Positions 48,101 to 63,055 of a stretch of DNA of 64,000 nt are shown here, piece by piece; positions within the stretch are counted from its first letter, which is position 1; the number at the start of each line of letters is the position of its first letter. The notes below the pieces were generated by a model. That model did no database searches. It saw only the letters and a program-made list of their open reading frames with translations, and was not told the origin of the DNA. The stretch is taken from contig NW_024881301.1 of NCBI RefSeq assembly GCF_018691265.1, positions 9,499,752 to 9,563,751 on the forward strand. Reading direction: 5' to 3'. The translations under genes were made by a program, and so were the position numbers. The DNA comes from Tyto alba (taxonomy: Eukaryota; Chordata; Aves; Strigiformes; Tytonidae).

Positions 48101-51100
48101 TTGACTTCTTCCTCTGACAGATATACAGAAAACTGCCTAGGTGAATGCATGACCTTACAATATAATCACTCACAATGAATTTTTAAAAATTATTTAAACT
48201 CCCTCTGAAAATAGCACTTTCCCCCTTGCTCCAAAGGTGTGATATACTCCTTCAGCCCTACACCTGGCAATATAATCACAGAGTTAATAAGATATCAGAA
48301 AGAAGAGAATAATCTGGAGTCTTAAACCCACACATAGGCTCTAAATAAAATCTTCATTTTTCTAAAGGGCTGAGCAATAAGCAGCTACAGTATAGGTCAA
48401 AGAAAGAGCTCTGAAAATCAAACCATTAATTCCAGTGCCTAAATATGAATTTGAAAGTCAATGCAGTGTTTGAAAGTCAGTAATAAGAACATTTTAAGTA
48501 TGTTTAGCTTTAAAAATCTAACTTTAAGATTAAGGTTTTCTACAGGTCATATCTGCAACAGCTTGGTTTTTCAGAACTTCTGAGCACTTAGTGGTCAAAC
48601 TGGACATGCTGTAATCTATGGGCACTCAGCTTTCCTCAGCAGAAAGGCAAAGGTGTCTCAGGTTAGTGTTACAGGACACTCTGATCCTGAGTTTTAAGAA
48701 TTAATTACATTGGCTGGGAAATTACAAATTTTCTTTTGTCCATGATACCTCTGGTGCAGCACTGCCCCTGCAATAAGTGGAACCTGAAAATACCTGAAGA
48801 GGATATGAAGCCTGGCAGAGGAGACTGGATGAGGCTGCAAAGCCACAGTACAAGTCCCACAAGGCAAAACTGTAATTTCCTGCAGTAAGTGCAAATTCAG
48901 GTCATTTCCAAAACCCGTTTTCCATTGCAAAACAATTTTGACAGACAAAGATTGACCAGTCATTAAGTTGCACATATTTTTCCAAACAGTCCTTCTCAAA
49001 CTTCTTAATCATAACCACTGTCATTGCTCAAAAATTCCTGCAGATCATCATTCACCTCTATCATTAAACTTCTAGCTAGAAACCCTCTGTAATCAATAGG
49101 ATTCTGCAGATCATCTTGGGAAGCACTAGTTTACATCTTCATAAGGGTTTCTTAATTTGCTCACAGGTTTTAAACATAAGCATTAAAAGAAACAGAGAGA
49201 GTGTTAGAGCAGATTAGTTTACACTTTCATTCTTATTGTTTATGTTGTGAGACACTGGGAGGAGTAATGGAAAGAGGAGGGAAGGAAGGAGGGTTTGGAT
49301 TAAAGCATATGTTCAAGGATATATTAATGTAGATAAACTTTTAAAAATCTGAAATTGTATAAAATTTCCTTCAGGACACCTTAGGAACAAGGTGGGGGAA
49401 GTGTTATTTTATTTATATAAAATATTCACAAACATTCAAGTCATTCTCCAAGACTAACAGAGAACATCTTGATGTCTCTTTTAAAAGTTTCTCTGTGAAA
49501 GTTTGAATGTTATTGTTACATCACTTTTTGGAGCAAAATTATGAGAAACTGAAGCTAAGTCAAAACAAATCATGTGTGACCTCCACAAAAGCTAAACTGG
49601 AGTCTGTACATTTATTTTTAAATGATATTTTGTTGGCTCCTCTGATCTAGATGGGCAGTAGGCCAAGCTAAATCCCTCAACCTTAACTGAAGCCCAATTA
49701 ACTAAGATAAATTGTCAAATCACTCCATAGAGGTGATCATCATGATTTAATCTTCGAAGTTTAGGTTGTTGGCCAAAATAGGTATTCTACTGAGTATCAC
49801 AGAGCATTTGTTATCAAATCCACCCTTTCTCTAGCCAAAGTATTTTGTGTCAAAGACAGATCCCTTAAAGTTGGGAAATTTCAAAAACCCAATCCCAGAG
49901 TGCCTACTGCTTCAGACAAAGGCAAAACATCCCGTGACTGCTCTGTATACATGATCCATTTTTTTCTCTGAGGAGTTATTCCTTCCAGCCACCTTTTTAG
50001 TCTTTCTTGGATATATACTATAGCTCCAGACATTCAGCTTTCCTGTTCCACCCATTCGCTTCAGCTGCATCTGTGGAGCCACATACATTTGGGTAAAAAT
50101 TTACTTTTCTGTGCAGAGTTTTCTTCAGACTGAGGTGCTAAACACAGGCTTGCATCATCTTGCCAACTGCACCTCTGGCCCATAAGTCTGTCCCTCCAAG
50201 ACTGACACCAAACCTAGCCTTTTTGCGCAACCTGGGAGCTCAATTCTGTGGTGAGCTGCAGGGAACTGGGGGGGTTCCCTAGGCTTTGCGATTCAACCTG
50301 GGTGCAGCTGTACACTTGATGAAAGTTTGGGCACAGGCGTTGCCTAGCTCCCATAGTATGCTAGGGTATGCACAATATTAGTCATTGTTAATGAAGTAGG
50401 TCCTCCCAGTGTCCCTAACTTTGTCCTCCCAACTTTTAAATATGAAATCCTCCTAGTCAGGGTGAATAGAAGTACAATTTTCTCTGTTTTGTTTCTAGCA
50501 ATCAGAGTTAAATACCAGGTTGTGTCCTCAAAATTTTGAGAATCTTTAAAGATTATTTATCTTTGCACTCTATCTCTGAGTATATTACATCCTTTTTAAT
50601 ATTAGTTCTAGTCTTCTACTATAAACTCATGATGTTATGAACATCAGATATTTTAACTGTTTTTTTAGATAAAAAGAAGTTACTATGATCCAAAACTATC
50701 ATGTTAGCTTCTTATTCTGTTTATCTATTTATCTATGAGGGTGAGAAGCCTGTTTATCAAGATTGCCTATAGTATGGAAGGTATTACAGCTATCTCTCAT
50801 GCATTCAAAATGCAGCCTTCTCAGAGGCAAAGTCACAATTCTACAAGGGGCACATGCAGAAAACAATGCAAAACACCCTTGAATTTAACCCTTGAAAATC
50901 GGGTTTCACTAACAGTTTCTCATCTTAAAATTACCTGCAGTATACTCACTCTCCTTATACAAATGTTCACAGAATTTTTGTGCTTAAAATGCTCTTCAGT
51001 AATGTATAACAGAAAAAAAATGTGTCTTTACTCTGCAGAAATTGACAAAACCATGTATTCTGAACAGGATTTCAATAACTGTTAACCATGTGAAAAAAAC

Positions 51101-54100
51101 AGCCCACTTTCATGTACACATGCTGCTTCGTAAGGATTTTTACACAGAGGATTTGTTTATGACTATTCAAAAATGCTCAGGCTATAGAAGAGGATGCTAT
51201 TGAACTCTTGCATTGCCAAGAATAATTCTTCTGTAAAGATCTGGTCTTAAACTTGCATTGCTGACTGTATATAAGATTTATGGAGCATAAAAGAAACTTC
51301 AAGATATACATTGTGAAATAGCTCTGTTCATTTAGTAAGAATATTTACTTTACACAGAGGTGGTGGTATATGCTAGCTGAAGTATTGACATTAATATTGA
51401 TTTGGATGTGCCATGGTAGACTAGAAGAAATACTGAAAAAGACAAAGTAAAGTGTGCAAATCAGCTTAAGTTAGTAATTATAACTATATGAAGTTTTTTC
51501 TTTTGTCTGCACCAGCAATGAGATTCCTGTCACCTAGTTTTCCTAACTAGCAAGTAAACATCTAATTTCAACTAAACACCCATGTCTTCCAATTGTTCTC
51601 ACTAGAGGAAAGAAGGTACAACTTCTCTCAGTCACCATTATTTTAGGATGAAATAATCATCTTCTCTCTTTAATGACCCCAGATAGACGTTAGACAACTG
51701 TCTTAATCTGTACACATGGATTTTAGCTGAATGTTGGTGAGATTAATCTTTTCTTCTGTATACAAACAACAAAGACCAATATCTGAAGCCCAATAGAGTA
51801 CATTGCAGATGACTTAGCATTTCTGAACGTGAGGTTGTGCTATTTAGGTTCATGGTTGTTTGAGGAGCAAGCATTTAGGCACCTGTTTTGAGAGTATAGT
51901 TCATCATATGATGTAAATATGATGGCCAAGTACAACAATAAAAATGTACAAAATAAGAAATTACTTTTACAAGAATTTATCCAATAAAAACTGAACACTG
52001 ACTTTCTAGACAAAATTTAAAACTTAAACTACAAAATGGAAAAAAAAAATGTTGTATTTAAAGAGAAGGATTTGAAAGACCATAAGACCATAAAGTCAGA
52101 GTAAAGAAGGAGGATGCTCAAGGCCAACAAGGGTAGCAAAAAAAGAAGGCTAAGTGTTAAAAGGCCAATACAGAGTGCTTCAAGGCAATGGAATATATCA
52201 ATTTACATGGATATATTTAAGATGAGACTTGTAGGGAGAACAGAGAGGTTAACAGAATATAACCCCTGAAGTATGTAATTTGAGAGATCTGGGGAGGGGC
52301 AAGACATAAAAAAAGTCCAGATGAGAATGGCAATGACATATATAATGTAGAGCAAATGTAGTATAACGCAGTACAGAATTATAGAGGTCATTATACTTTC
52401 TTGGATAATTCTAAAACTCAGAGTTTCTCGTCTTAATTACTATTTTATTAATAAGGAAAGGCACATCTTAAGCTAGTATATAACGTGGTAAGGGAAGGGG
52501 CAGCTTCATTTAGCATGATTTGTTCTCTGCAGAGAACAAAAGCCTTTTGGCTTTATGATATTCTTCTTTTGACAAAAGCATCCAATTAATTACACGTGTT
52601 GTATCCTACTCACAAAACCCAAATGGAAAATGTTCTCTGGGCAGATACTTGATGCAAGCTGAAGGAAGGTGCTTTTATATTTGTAAAGACAAATGACTTC
52701 AATGTCAACTTTAATTAAAAACAATTCTTCCAAAGATTGAAGGCAGTCATGACTCAGGGAATGGAAAGATCTAAACCATGACAAAGAATCTTACTTCTCA
52801 AATGAGAGATGTGATACAAGTGTCTTGAACTGAGACAAAAGAATTATCAGCGAAACTTGCCTTTTAAAAAGTTATTATCATAAAAAGCATAGAAATAACA
52901 TGTATTATATTTTTATTTTGTCCAGACTTTTGATTAGCAAGGTTTGCTGACTCCCTGTCAGAAATATGAATGTCCACCCTTACTTTCTTCCAGACCTCAT
53001 GTGGGTGAGTACTGACTTGAGTACTGGGAACAGCAAAAGAATGGTTTTAATTAGCTATTATCTGCACTTGTTCGGGACATAATTCTTACTAAATGTATGC
53101 ACATTATTTATTATCTGTTGAAGAAAAAGAATTATGAAAACTGACTGAAATGAGAATGGCATTTTCTATGCCAAGCTTGAATGATATGGAAGTCAATGCT
53201 ATTCAAAGTGCCAGCAGCATATGCCAACTTCAATTAGAACATGAAAGGAAAATCTGTTGCTGAAATTTAACAGCACACTTTGAGGATCTTATATGTGCTT
53301 ATTCAGAACTTAGAGGATTGAATATCCTTACGAAATTCTAAGTTTTGACATTTTGTTGAAGCTGTTGTTAAGTATTGGTCTTATTGTAGGATTCTCTGAA
53401 TGAAATACTGTGTCCTGTGCTTTACAGAAGTTCAGAATAGATTATCATAATGATCACTTCTGGCCTGAGAACCTTTCTGTCTGAGAAAGTATTCGTTAAA
53501 GTTATTGTATCTTGTCCTTCCATGTCACCTTTCCCAGTTAATTGCCTACAGTAGCAATGAGATAGCTGCATTTCAGGTGACTGTATCAGTGGGCTGCAGC
53601 ACTCCTTAACATGCTAGAAGGGCAGTGAAGTGCGAAGACCTTTGCTCCAGGGAGCTTGAGATCAATCCATATTATATGGCCTGAACTGCATCAGGAAAAA
53701 AAGGTTTCCATTGTACATTCCAGTGCTGCTAGGCGGTCCCCATAGTGTTGCTGAAACAGCCATGCATCACTCTCTAATCCGCAGAGTAAACTAATGTATG
53801 ACAATCTCACGTGAAACCCTTGAGCTGGCTTTTCAGACAACGACAGCTTGGAAGTCCTTATTCCAGGAGTTCCACAATTCCCTTTACTGGAATTAGTCAG
53901 GAACTACAACCTAAGTTTTTGAAGATTTAATGTCTCACAGATCCATTATACTGACCTGAGTGGGTTTGGAATAGGGTCAGACTTCATATCTAGGATCAGT
54001 ACCTGGTATGCAGGATACTTTCTAGGAAGAAGTTTGGCTGATCTCCATAGCCTCCACAAAGTTCTTTTAAAGGAACTGACGACTGTCATGGACTGCAGCT

Positions 54101-55872
54101 TAATTTGAGCAGCCCAGTCCATAACAGAGTTTATAATACAAGTCCATATTAACCACAGATCTTTATTTATTATTTTCATGTAAAATATACACTGGCCAGT
54201 TACTGTTTTCTCTGCAGTGCACTTAAACTGTGTGCTGATAAAATGCCATTTGTTTTAAAAAGATCTCAAAGTTGTCTTAGTTATCCCCTTCTTGTGTATT
54301 ATAGGGAAAGTTTCAGAAAGCTACCACCACTTTCTTTTAATAGTCTAAAAATCTACAGCATAAAAGTAGAATTTTAAGTAATTTTTTAGAATTTTTCTCC
54401 TGAACAAGTTTTTAAATGTGTCAAGTGGCAAGACTGTTATTTCTAAGACTGGTTTAATATGACATTGCAGGTACCTTTCTGACCTTAATAGATAGAACCT
54501 TATACTTACCAGCTAACCTCCCAAGAGCTCCTTTAAGATCTCCTGGACAATAATTATGAGGAAAATACTGGTAAGAATAGAAACAGAACCTAGATATTCT
54601 TTCCTGAATATACACCTGAATACCTTTAGTTAACATTCACTTAAAATGCTCATTAAAAGACGATTTACAATTAAAAATGAGATATGAAGCAATCTCACTT
54701 CCAAGTATTGGCAGATATGGCATACAAGGTTTTTACGATTATTTGCCTTTCCAAATAGTTACATAACATCCCTTGAGCAGAAGTTGCGTGACCTGTTCTG
54801 CTATGGAAAAAAATATGTGGTCTCTTTCAGTTTCTTTATCTATGTGATATTAGCAGTAATGCTTTTCTGCCTTTCAGTAATACATTCCTTTTGTCTGGTG
54901 TCATGCTAAGGATTCAAAACCACTGCCTTTGCACCAGTGACATCAAATGCAAAAATTATAAATGCAGCTAATCAAAAATAATTCACAAGTCTGCTTTCTA
55001 CAAAGAAAAAGTAGCTTTGAATATAATAGTCTGTAGAATCTGACTAATGTTGTCATATTTCTCCTTTCCAGTATTAATTAAAATAAAAGAGTATCTTTTG
55101 TGGGAAGAGATTACCACCAAAATATCATTTAAAATATAACTCCTGTGTCATATTGAGCTATCCAAATTGCTCAGGGTCAGAATATTGTACCCAGTTCCTG
55201 ATTTAGGATTCTGGTCTTGCACTTCTGATTACTGTATCCTGTGAGTGGCTACTAGGACAGTCTCAAGATTCTGCTCCCCAAACTTTCTCCTCTAGGAGAA
55301 AAGAAACAACCTCAAACTTCACCTAGAGGATCAAAAAGTCCCCAAGTTAAGACATCTGTGATTTCCAACCATCATATTCTAATCCATATTAAAACCAGTC
55401 AGGGAAACAAAAGCCCTGATCTAGTGAACATACAGTTTAATATTGGCAGATTTAATGCAAATCACTAGGAAGACATGCAAATCTAAGAGCAGATGGTATA
55501 GCCAAAGAGATAAGCTTTCTAATTTTTAGTAAAATAAGTTATTCTGTGGTCAGTTTGAAAGTGAATGATTGCTTGTTGCATATATGGTACGGGGGTGTGT
55601 CTTGTGCAGAGGTTAGAAAAGGTAAATAAAGGAACAAATAAAAAGCCAGAGAACTGAACTTAAATATATTAAAGCCTAAATAATGTCCAGTACAAAACAC
55701 TCATCCAGGCCCCAGGCTCCAGAAGGAGGGAAAGGATCACAAGATGGCAGCAGGAGAAGGGCAACTCCGTCAAACCACAGCCATCACCAAGAATAATGCC
55801 TTTCTGCTGGGGAAGGCAACAAAGAGGTTGCAACAGATGGAGAAGTTGCCTCAGTGTCACTGTATCAGATGT

Positions 55873-55920
55873 AAAATGTATGTAATACAAAATGTATAGA
55901 ATGTAAAATGTATGTAGAAT
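55873..55920 (+). repeat. 16-bp tandem repeat, three copies
   Basis: Three consecutive 16-bp units each start AAAATGTAT and differ only in their last seven bases (variants GTAATAC, AGAATGT and GTAGAAT). Confidence 0.85.
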
Positions 55921-56088
55921 ATTGCATCATTCTTCTGGAAGATGCAAAGTTTTGAAAGCTTAAGAAAACCCATTCAAATGTAGACAATTGGGGAATTTTT
56001 AGGGAACTTTATACTCAGAATTATGCTCAACAGTAGCCCTTTTGAAGCATAAATTGGAACAGCATAGCAGAATATATGGTAAAGATTT

Positions 56089-56100
56089 GGGGGGGGGGGG
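56089..56100 (+). repeat. Poly(G) run of 12
   Basis: Twelve consecutive G in an AT-rich setting, not linked to any recognised element. Confidence 0.85.
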
Positions 56101-59100
56101 TGTAGAAATCAACAACACCTTATCTATATTTGAAGTTATTTTTAGCAACAATATTGCAAACTGTAAAACTGATCAGACTATGAGGGTATGAAAATGTATT
56201 GTAAGGAACAGCATATGTCGATTGCTTCTCCCTTTTCCCTACCCCCAGTTTTTTATTTGTCTTCCTCCAGATCATTTAATTAATTATTTATTTTATAATA
56301 CAATTTGTGGGAGTATATCCAGATTTATGGATCCAGAATTTATTGTATACTTTACACCCTGCAAAAGTGGAAAAATAAGAGTAAAAGCTGTATAAGAAAG
56401 TATTAGAATGGCCTGTGTCAACATAGATGTTTTCCTCATTTTTTTTATCTTTCATCATTTGTTCAGTCCATTTTACATGGCAAGGTATTAGACTTCTATA
56501 GTATTGCTCATTAAAGAGTATAGAATTCTACAAAAATCAAAGAAATTACATAGGAAATCAAGCCATTGCACAAATGCTTCTCAGGGTTTGGGATGATTAT
56601 TTTTATTCAGAATCTGAGACTGTTTTGCAGCCAAGAGACATTATGTTAGGAAATGTTGAAGATGGACATAAATAAGCTAACAGAGCATGCATTTGTGTCA
56701 CGCTATGTCCTAATACCACAAAATATTATGCCAGAATCAGACACAATTAGAACAAAAATTCTGTAAGGACAGAAGACAGCACAGTGAAACAGTGTTGTGA
56801 AAGTTTGCAGACATCCTTGTATTTATTTCGTGTGAGTTAAAGCTGTTAGTCCTACCCTTTCAGGAACTTCTTATTTCCCCAGGGAAAAAATAAAAAAAAG
56901 ACCGTGGATGAGAAACAGACAGTCAGTTGTCTGAGTAAGTCCTTTAATAAGGGGTACTGAAATGCATTGTTAAAAGGCTGCAATTAGTTACTCTCTTCTA
57001 GAATAAAAATACATGTGATAAATTAAGACACTCCCTTGCTGTAGTGTCTTCCAGGACAGAGCAGTTTCATGTCATTCATACTGAATACCAAACTGAAAAG
57101 TTAGCCTACTGTTGTCTTCCTTTAAATTTGTAAGAAAAATCACATCATGTTCTCAGTTACTAGAAATAAAAGAAGCAATCTGGGAACACCAGATGAAGTG
57201 AAGGTTGCCCCAAAATATCAGAATTCTGTCTACATTCACTCTACATTATTAGAGGAGGGGAGTAAATTTGACAGTTCATTAGCAGGCTCAGTACTGTGAG
57301 GAGGAAGACGATGGAGCCCATACATAGAAATAGCCATAGAATAGACTAAATTTCATGTTTTCATGAAATACAAGAGGAAATAATGGGAAAAAAATATTGT
57401 ACTTGTATTTTTATTATTAAATTTTCAAAAAGTACAAGCATTATGAAATACCAGAAAATAAATATGAATAACAGCTGATGTCCACAGCATGAATTTGACA
57501 CTGGAACTGGTATGAAAATAGTTTTCAGCCTAATTAAACTTTCTGAAATTTCAAAGAGAATTCATGCTCAGTTGGAACAAAAAATCAAAGGTCTGAAATT
57601 TTAATGGATCAAAAATCTGGAAAAAATATATACTGGATCAACAGAACTATTTTATTATAATAAGGCAAAATATTTGTTTCATTTCTTGTTATCTTTGTGT
57701 TTCTAAACAAGAACAACTTAGAACCAAAAAAAAACTAGAATGTAAAAAAAAAATCCTCACGAGAAGACATCTAAATATCACAATTTAAATATAGCTCTCA
57801 TCTGCCGCCTAACAGTTTGGTTTCACATACAAATGAAATTATATGAATCAGCCATGGCCTGTTTTTCATAGATAAGATTTCAGCCTATACCAGGAAGTAG
57901 AGGTCCAGAATACTCCTAGTGGAACACTCTTGCATAAGCAAATTACCTTCATAGATGGCACACTGAAATAGAAGGGGAGAAAGATGCTCTGTGGAGGCCA
58001 GAGAGCATAATGTTAACTCTTCCCTGAAGATGATTTCTTTCAGTCAATGGAAACGATGTCACAGGGAGCAGGAAAGGTCCTGCCAAGTGACATAACTGGG
58101 CTGTAGTCCATTTCCATTGACAACACTCTACAGCACAAAATTCATTATAAGCCCACCAAAAACTACAAGCTGAATATCAGAAATACTTAAGCATCACATA
58201 AAAGAACCATCTGCACTAATGAAATGGATAAAATTAGATATGGCCAGAATGTTTATACAAAAAACACAGAGCAGTAGTTCTATTGATTTTTAGTGATGAA
58301 AGGAAAAATTGATGGATTAATGCATTTCAGTCCCAGAGAAAAACATTTTGTAAGTCTTTCATTTAATATAGACTGTTCTAAAATCCTATGGCCACGTCTC
58401 TGGATGGTCTTTTCTTTCCATAGCAATAATTAAAAATGGGTTTCTGCATTGCAAAGAGCATCTGTCTGAACTTCTCCAACTTACTTGCTAGCACACTGTC
58501 ATACACTGTCCTACGCAGCAAGTATGGCAATAAAAAATCATAAAAGGTGATCCATTTAGTTCTGCCTGTGTTCAGCTTTGCATTTACAGAGTTAGTATGA
58601 CATATTCATGAGGACTGTGGACTATTTTATATGATCTAAGTGAAGAACTGTTCTAGATATAGTCCAGTGTTTTCATCATCCTACGTTGTCTGAATCAGGA
58701 AAGTGATTCTTTCACCCATATATCCTGTTTTTCTAGCCTTATTTCCTTTTATAAGCCTGAAAATCATATAAATAAGAGCATGCAAAGGAAACAGTTATTT
58801 TTAAGTAATGCTAAATACATTCATTGACAACTCTCATTGGTGTCTTTTTTTCTGTACTTTCTTGGTAGATCACAAATAGCATGCAGAGTAAGTGATGCGG
58901 AAGATGCCTGAATAAGGAAAAAAAAAGAAAATTATGTTGTTTTGGCTCTGATGAATGTAAAAAAAATGCTGCATTTCTCATGTATACATCTAACGTCATA
59001 ATTTTCAGAGTGCTTTAGTATAAACATGAAGGCAATGATTAGAGTAGGAAAGGACATCCAAGCATAAATATTAGGAGATGCAACAGGATTCTGGATTTTG

Positions 59101-59524
59101 GAGGTAAATGTTTTCATTCTTGTTCTTATCAAACAATGCATTCTTCCAGCTAGCTTTCTGTGAGGTTAATTATATTCCTGTTGAAATAATGGTGTTATAA
59201 AGCATTACAAGTAAATTCATAAAATAACCAGAGAACTGCAGAGTATTTAACTGTGTTCTCCGTGGAGTACTGTATGGGCCAGCTGCTACATTTTCCATTA
59301 TTTTCTCCACTAAGGATCAGAAGAAAAAAAAAAAAACCTGTACATCACTAGAACCTTCAGTCAATACCATACAAAGGTCAATAACCAGCAAAGAAAGAGA
59401 AGCAGTAAAAAAAAAAAGAATGTAGGAAGACTGAACTAATAGTATTAAAAGAGTAGAACAGGTAATTTTCTTAGAGTAGAAGCTCTTAATTGAAAAGAAA
59501 GTTATCCCAGACCTACTGGAATGT

Positions 59525-59551
59525 AAGAAAAAAAAAAAAGAAAAAAAAAAG
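59525..59551 (+). repeat. A-rich tract
   Basis: Two long A runs separated by a single G, directly before GATTTAAT. Confidence 0.85.
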
Positions 59552-62500
59552 ATTTAATAGCTTTTGATATAACATTTCAGTGGTAAGGAATTATTTAGAA
59601 AATATTAAGACTGAAAAAAGGTCTTGAGGAGAGCACGGCATGGAAGAACTTTTGAAGGAACATTCACTGAAGACCAGTGTAATTCTGGGTTGCCTGGGGA
59701 AAACCCTGCTGCCACGATCCCTGCCTGAAGCACCATGGGAGCTCACGATGACTGCAGAGCACCACAAAAGCACTGGCAAACAAACCCAGGATGGACAGGA
59801 GGCACAATGACATTGTGAATAACAATAAAAGAAAACATTATGTCTATGTATCAAGCTGAATTGAATAGTGCAATGGAGGTAGGAAAGAGCACATATAAGA
59901 GAAAGCAGAAGAGAGTGAATGGAGTGTTTCTGTGTGGAGCTTTTGCAATTTTATTTTCTCCTCGTTTTGTCTCTTAAAATCAGTTTCTTTAACAACACAG
60001 CAGCTCACTCAATGAAGAAAACATATCCTTCTGTTCCAATGTCATTTTTGTATCTTTCACCTTTTCTCACCTTTTCACACTGCTGTCTTCAAAACAGGAG
60101 CAAAAATGAATGATTCTACCATGTTCTCACTTGGAACAAGCTTCCATTTTAACTTTCACTTTACATATAATATTCCTTGAAAAGCTGCTCAAAATGATGT
60201 GTGCTGGGTGCGTCTTTTCACTCCAACAGTGGAAGAAAGTAAGAGAGAACTACATTGGCTTTAGTCATCAACCTGTATTAGGATCTGAAATAGCCATCTG
60301 ACTGAATGATCCATAGTTTTGACCACCGAAAACAAGAGTGAACACATCAGTGGAAGGTGGAGTTTTCAAAAAATTCTACATTCACAGAGGGAGACTATTA
60401 TAATAATTTCTTTATATCTTTGGTTTCTCTGGTGTTTTTCCTTCCAAACTGAAGTGGTGTGTAGCTTCATAAGCCATTGCATTCATATTCAAAAAGAAAA
60501 TATTCAGTGTTGATAAGAAAATGACCTTGTTTTTTGCCAACTGTCATTTAATGACTTAACAAATTTTATCATAGGAAGAGCTGTGTGAATGATAGAGGAC
60601 TTCAGTTTACTAATAATTTATAGATTTTTAAATACAACTTAGCTCCAGTTAGAAAGGAAACTGAACTTTTCAAATTTACATCTGGGGAAAAAAAAAAAAA
60701 AGTCCAGGAGAAGTGACACAGAAAAAGAAAAAGATACTTTTTTCTAGTAATTCAAATAATTTTATTTCAGTGTTCAGAACGTAAACTTGCTATAAAACAA
60801 AACAAGATTTTAAAATGGAAACAGTTTTTCCAAGCAAAAACTGAAAAGCTTTCATAAAAACTGTCAAAATTAGTTATTTTGACATTGCTGAAACCTTGTC
60901 GCTGCTCTTTTAAAATTAAAGCCCAGCCAAAAATACCTTATTTCATTAAATAATTGGATTTCAACAGAATGACATAATATGATGGAATATGGTTCTGTCT
61001 AAGTCTCTCTCAGCTTGTCTCCTAAGTCCAGACTAATAGGATTCTCAAAGCAAACACTGAGAAATGCCTAACAACAGCCCTATATAATTATCTGATGACC
61101 ACTTTGAAATTTACCTTCCATACACATTAAAATCCTTCTTTTAATTTGGGGATTACAACGTAGAGGGTTGGAAATTTGATATCTATATTGCTCAGTGATT
61201 TGAAATTAATATATTAAATTCTATCTGATTGCATTGTAGCAAGCTCTAGTGGTAACAATGTGAAAAATCAATAAAGAAAAAGTATAAATGCAAGATATAA
61301 ACAGTGATGTACACTGTAGCACAATCCAGCAATAATTTAACCCTCCCTGACAGTACAATAAGGAAATGTTGTCTTTTCCAAGATCAGCATTCAAAACTTA
61401 AAATTTCTGGTAGCTCATTTAAAACCAGTATATGATACTACACTTAAGTCTATGTTAAGATCTTCAATGACAACACCCGTGGTACATAGCCCTAAATTTG
61501 GCCCAATAGATCCAGCAAAAGTCTCTTTATAAACATGCATAAAATACCAGTTTACAATTACTTGTGCAGTGGAGTCTTTTTAAACATTTACTTCTAAAGT
61601 ATTTCTCTTTCTGAGTTCCAGTAACCTGTTTTCAGCTAAATGAGCAGTTATCCTTCTATAAAAAGCCTGCTGACTTTTCCTCCCTATCCTGCTTGTATAT
61701 GTGCAGATAGCAAGCATCTCCTCATAAGTGTGGCAATTTTTCAAAATTACATTGCATTTCAACACAGAAACCCAAAGCTTTCCCTTTTACCCCGCTATAC
61801 TTTTTATTCTTGTTTCCATATAGAATGTACTCCACGGGCAGTTACTGACAGAAATATTCTCTTCACAGCGTGATCCCTCCTAGTGTGTTGTATCCATTGC
61901 TGCAGTGAAACAAGTTTTTCCTATGCACTGATTGTTTGAGTGAAAGTGCCTCCAGAGTGCAGATGCATTGCAGATGACTTTGTGACAGCACATAGCTGAA
62001 CCTGTAGAAAAATGCCGTGACAGACATATAACTGAGCAGCAAGGAACTTCAGTCCTTCTCTGGCCTGCTTACATAGGTTTCCTTGCTGTGTTAGCCATGG
62101 AAGGAGCTAGCAGAACAAAAGAGGTGCCGTGTTGACTTGGTCTTGACATATGGTGTGAACATATCCCCCTGTGGTGCCTGATTCCTCAGCACGGTGCAAT
62201 ACAGGAAATGGTCCATCATTGCATTGCAGTACTCCAAGGGAGGAGACTCACAAGACTGGGTATTAGCAGACACCCCTCATAGGCACCCAAAAGAAAATCC
62301 TAAAAAGAAGAATGTAATTCAGCCCTTGTGTCAGGTGGCAGAGGGGAGGATAGGGCTTGACTCTGGCTTGGTTGGGATTCAGAAGGTAGTTCAAGGATCG
62401 ACATTTTGGACCTATGTGCCACCCTTGAAACTCTAGACCATGCCTATGACTGTCTATATAGCTTTGCATCTTTATATATAGTGTGTATTTTCTTCAATAC

Positions 62501-62999
62501 ATTTGCTACTGTCTTTCAGAGGACAACATGAAGAAGACAGGCCTTAACACCTATGTATCACTAGGACCTACCTTTTGAAAGGAAGTATTCCTGTCTATGT
62601 AATATATTGTCATCTGGATTTTTGGATAATTAGACTTTGGAATTCTCTCAACTTAAAAGTTGATCAAGAGGAAAAAGTAACATTTAGAGGGGTTTGATTT
62701 ATGATCCTCCCTCCCCCTCCAGGTCTATAAAATGTTTCATGAAACTACTTTGTAGTTGTATCAAAACTAATACTACCTAAGACTGTTCATAAGAGATCCA
62801 TCAGTACCTCCTGAAAATTATGTTTCAAAGACTTTTGTGGTTATTTGTGCTGATTTGCGCTCACCAAAGTCTTCCACTGCACACTACATTTCCCAAGACA
62901 GTTTGAACGGGTTCACATCATAATTTTTGAAGATGAAGGTGCTGTAGAAGAGATGTTCTTCATCTTGCAGGACAGATCTATACACACACACTCTTAAAA

Positions 63000-63055
63000 A
63001 AAAAAACAACAAACAAACAAACAAAAACAAACAAATAAAAAAACAAAAAACCACA
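63000..63055 (+). repeat. (CAAA)n-like A-rich simple repeat
   Basis: About 55 bases built of CAAA, CAAAA and A-run units. It may be a decayed retroposon tail, but no body is recognised. Confidence 0.85.
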
